From Lentibacillus sp. JNUCC-1 (lineage in GTDB: Bacteria; Bacillota; Bacilli; Bacillales; Amphibacillaceae), in contig NZ_WHOH01000001.1 of NCBI RefSeq assembly GCF_009741735.1, positions 992,001 to 1,056,000 of the forward strand: a stretch of DNA of 64,000 nucleotides, given 5' to 3'. Shown piece after piece: positions 63,394 to 64,000 of this stretch (positions are counted from its first letter, which is position 1; each line of letters starts with the position of its first letter). A program made the translations under genes and the position numbers. The notes beneath the pieces are model-generated. The model worked only from the letters and a program-made list of their open reading frames with translations. It did no database searches and was not told the origin of the DNA.

Positions 63394-64000
63394 CTACAGG
63401 CCAGGCCCCGAATAATGTCCGCGGACCGGCTCAGATGTATTAGGCGGTGCAGCCCACTTGACAGCGTTTTTAATAACACGCTGAACAGACTGGTTATGAT
63501 AAGTCGGATACGTCTCATGCCCGGGACGAAAGTAAAATATTTTCCCGCGGCCCCGTTTGAACGTCGCCCCGCTTCGGAACACCTCGCCGCCTGAGAACCA
63601 CCTGATAAATACGTGTTCATCCGGTGTCGGGATATCGAAATGCTCACCGTACATCTCTTCTTGCTCAAGTTCTATGTACTCGTCAATCCCTTCAACAATC
63701 GGATGCGTTGGATCAGCGACCCAAAGCCGCTCTGTATCACCAGCTTCCCGCCACTTCAAATCGCAAGACGTCCCCATCAGCTTCTTAAATACCTTGGAAA
63801 AATGCGCTGAATGCAGCACGATAAGCCCCATTCCCTTGAGCACACGAGCCTGCACCTTTTCCACGATCTCGTCCTCAACTTCCTCATGCGCCTTATGCCC
63901 CCACCAAACAAGCACATCCGTCCGGTCCAAAACCGCATCTGACAGTCCATGCTCCGCCTCATCCAGCACAGCCGTTTGCACATCATGTCCTTCTTTTTTC
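63394..64000 (-). CDS. ThuA-like (trehalose utilisation) domain protein, 5' end outside the window
   Basis: At least 200 residues of a ThuA-like protein with a glutamine-amidotransferase-like fold: [33 protein letters not shown] (in parts GLIVLHSAH), [21 protein letters not shown] (in parts), [13 protein letters not shown] and [20 protein letters not shown] (in parts [14 protein letters not shown]), the family's most conserved stretch. Reading stays open to the window edge ([14 protein letters not shown] before the first Met), so the start lies outside. ThuA relatives act in keto-sugar and disaccharide breakdown. Just upstream of the sulfatase gene, likely one operon. Confidence 0.85.
   Translation of the reverse strand, partial: KKEGHDVQTAVLDEAEHGLSDAVLDRTDVLVWWGHKAHEEVEDEIVEKVQARVLKGMGLIVLHSAHFSKVFKKLMGTSCDLKWREAGDTERLWVADPTHPIVEGIDEYIELEQEEMYGEHFDIPTPDEHVFIRWFSGGEVFRSGATFKRGRGKIFYFRPGHETYPTYHNQSVQRVIKNAVKWAAPPNTSEPVRGHYSGPGL

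Overview
The window reads as chromosome of a Bacillaceae member, probably a salt-tolerant genus near Lentibacillus, Virgibacillus or Oceanobacillus. The basis is AGGAGG ribosome sites, TTGACA/TATAAT promoters, cre-like sites, a fructosamine (frl) operon, a YhcR-type wall nuclease, a SLAP-domain protein and acidic lipoproteins. The genus is inference. There are no rRNA, tRNA, phage, transposase or CRISPR genes. Most of the window encodes uptake and breakdown of sugars, amino sugars and peptides.

Layout. 0.3-8.2 kb (minus): LacI-regulated operon with a ribose-type ABC importer, two Gfo/Idh dehydrogenases and a sugar-phosphate isomerase/epimerase; the promoter and two identical operators are visible. 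8.9-10.1 kb: MFS transporter. 10.4-19.4 kb: AT-rich segment with a HAD phosphatase, an Eis-like acetyltransferase and a frl operon (frlR, gamma-glutamyl cyclotransferase, frlD, frlM, frlN, frlO, frlB). 19.7-22.0 kb: AtoE-type fatty-acid permease and an EamA exporter. 22.5-28.7 kb: sialic-acid cluster (Na+ symporter, nanA, two FadR-type regulators, ROK kinase, nanE). 29.1-34.7 kb: NSS symporter, FAD oxidoreductase, CdaR-type regulator, GltS symporter. 35.2-40.6 kb: NERD protein, an unknown protein, mgtE, an aldehyde dehydrogenase. 41.1-52.0 kb (minus): oligopeptide ABC importer with a TetR regulator and two S15/CocE-type peptidases. 52.8-58.6 kb: SLAP protein and a 1615-residue sortase-anchored nuclease/nucleotidase. 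59.3-64.0 kb: GH31 glucosidase, sulfatase and a partial ThuA-like protein.

The most unusual content is between genes. Nine arrays of a 21-bp tandem repeat (core CTATCNNANSRA, about 74 units) recur together with terminator-like inverted repeats (AGCCAGAAGGAAG...) and REP-like palindromes (GTGCCTGTCACTTCCCGAA). All nine arrays have the same strand polarity over 53 kb, whatever the direction of the neighbouring genes. A second repeat of about 430 bp, made of two diverged inverted halves with a variable cassette at the hairpin tip, occurs at 1-172, 25.2-25.6 and 49.5-49.9 kb.

Seven genes are interrupted by nine apparent one-base deletions, every one in a homopolymer run. This pattern fits base-calling error better than gene decay, so these genes are described as probably intact.
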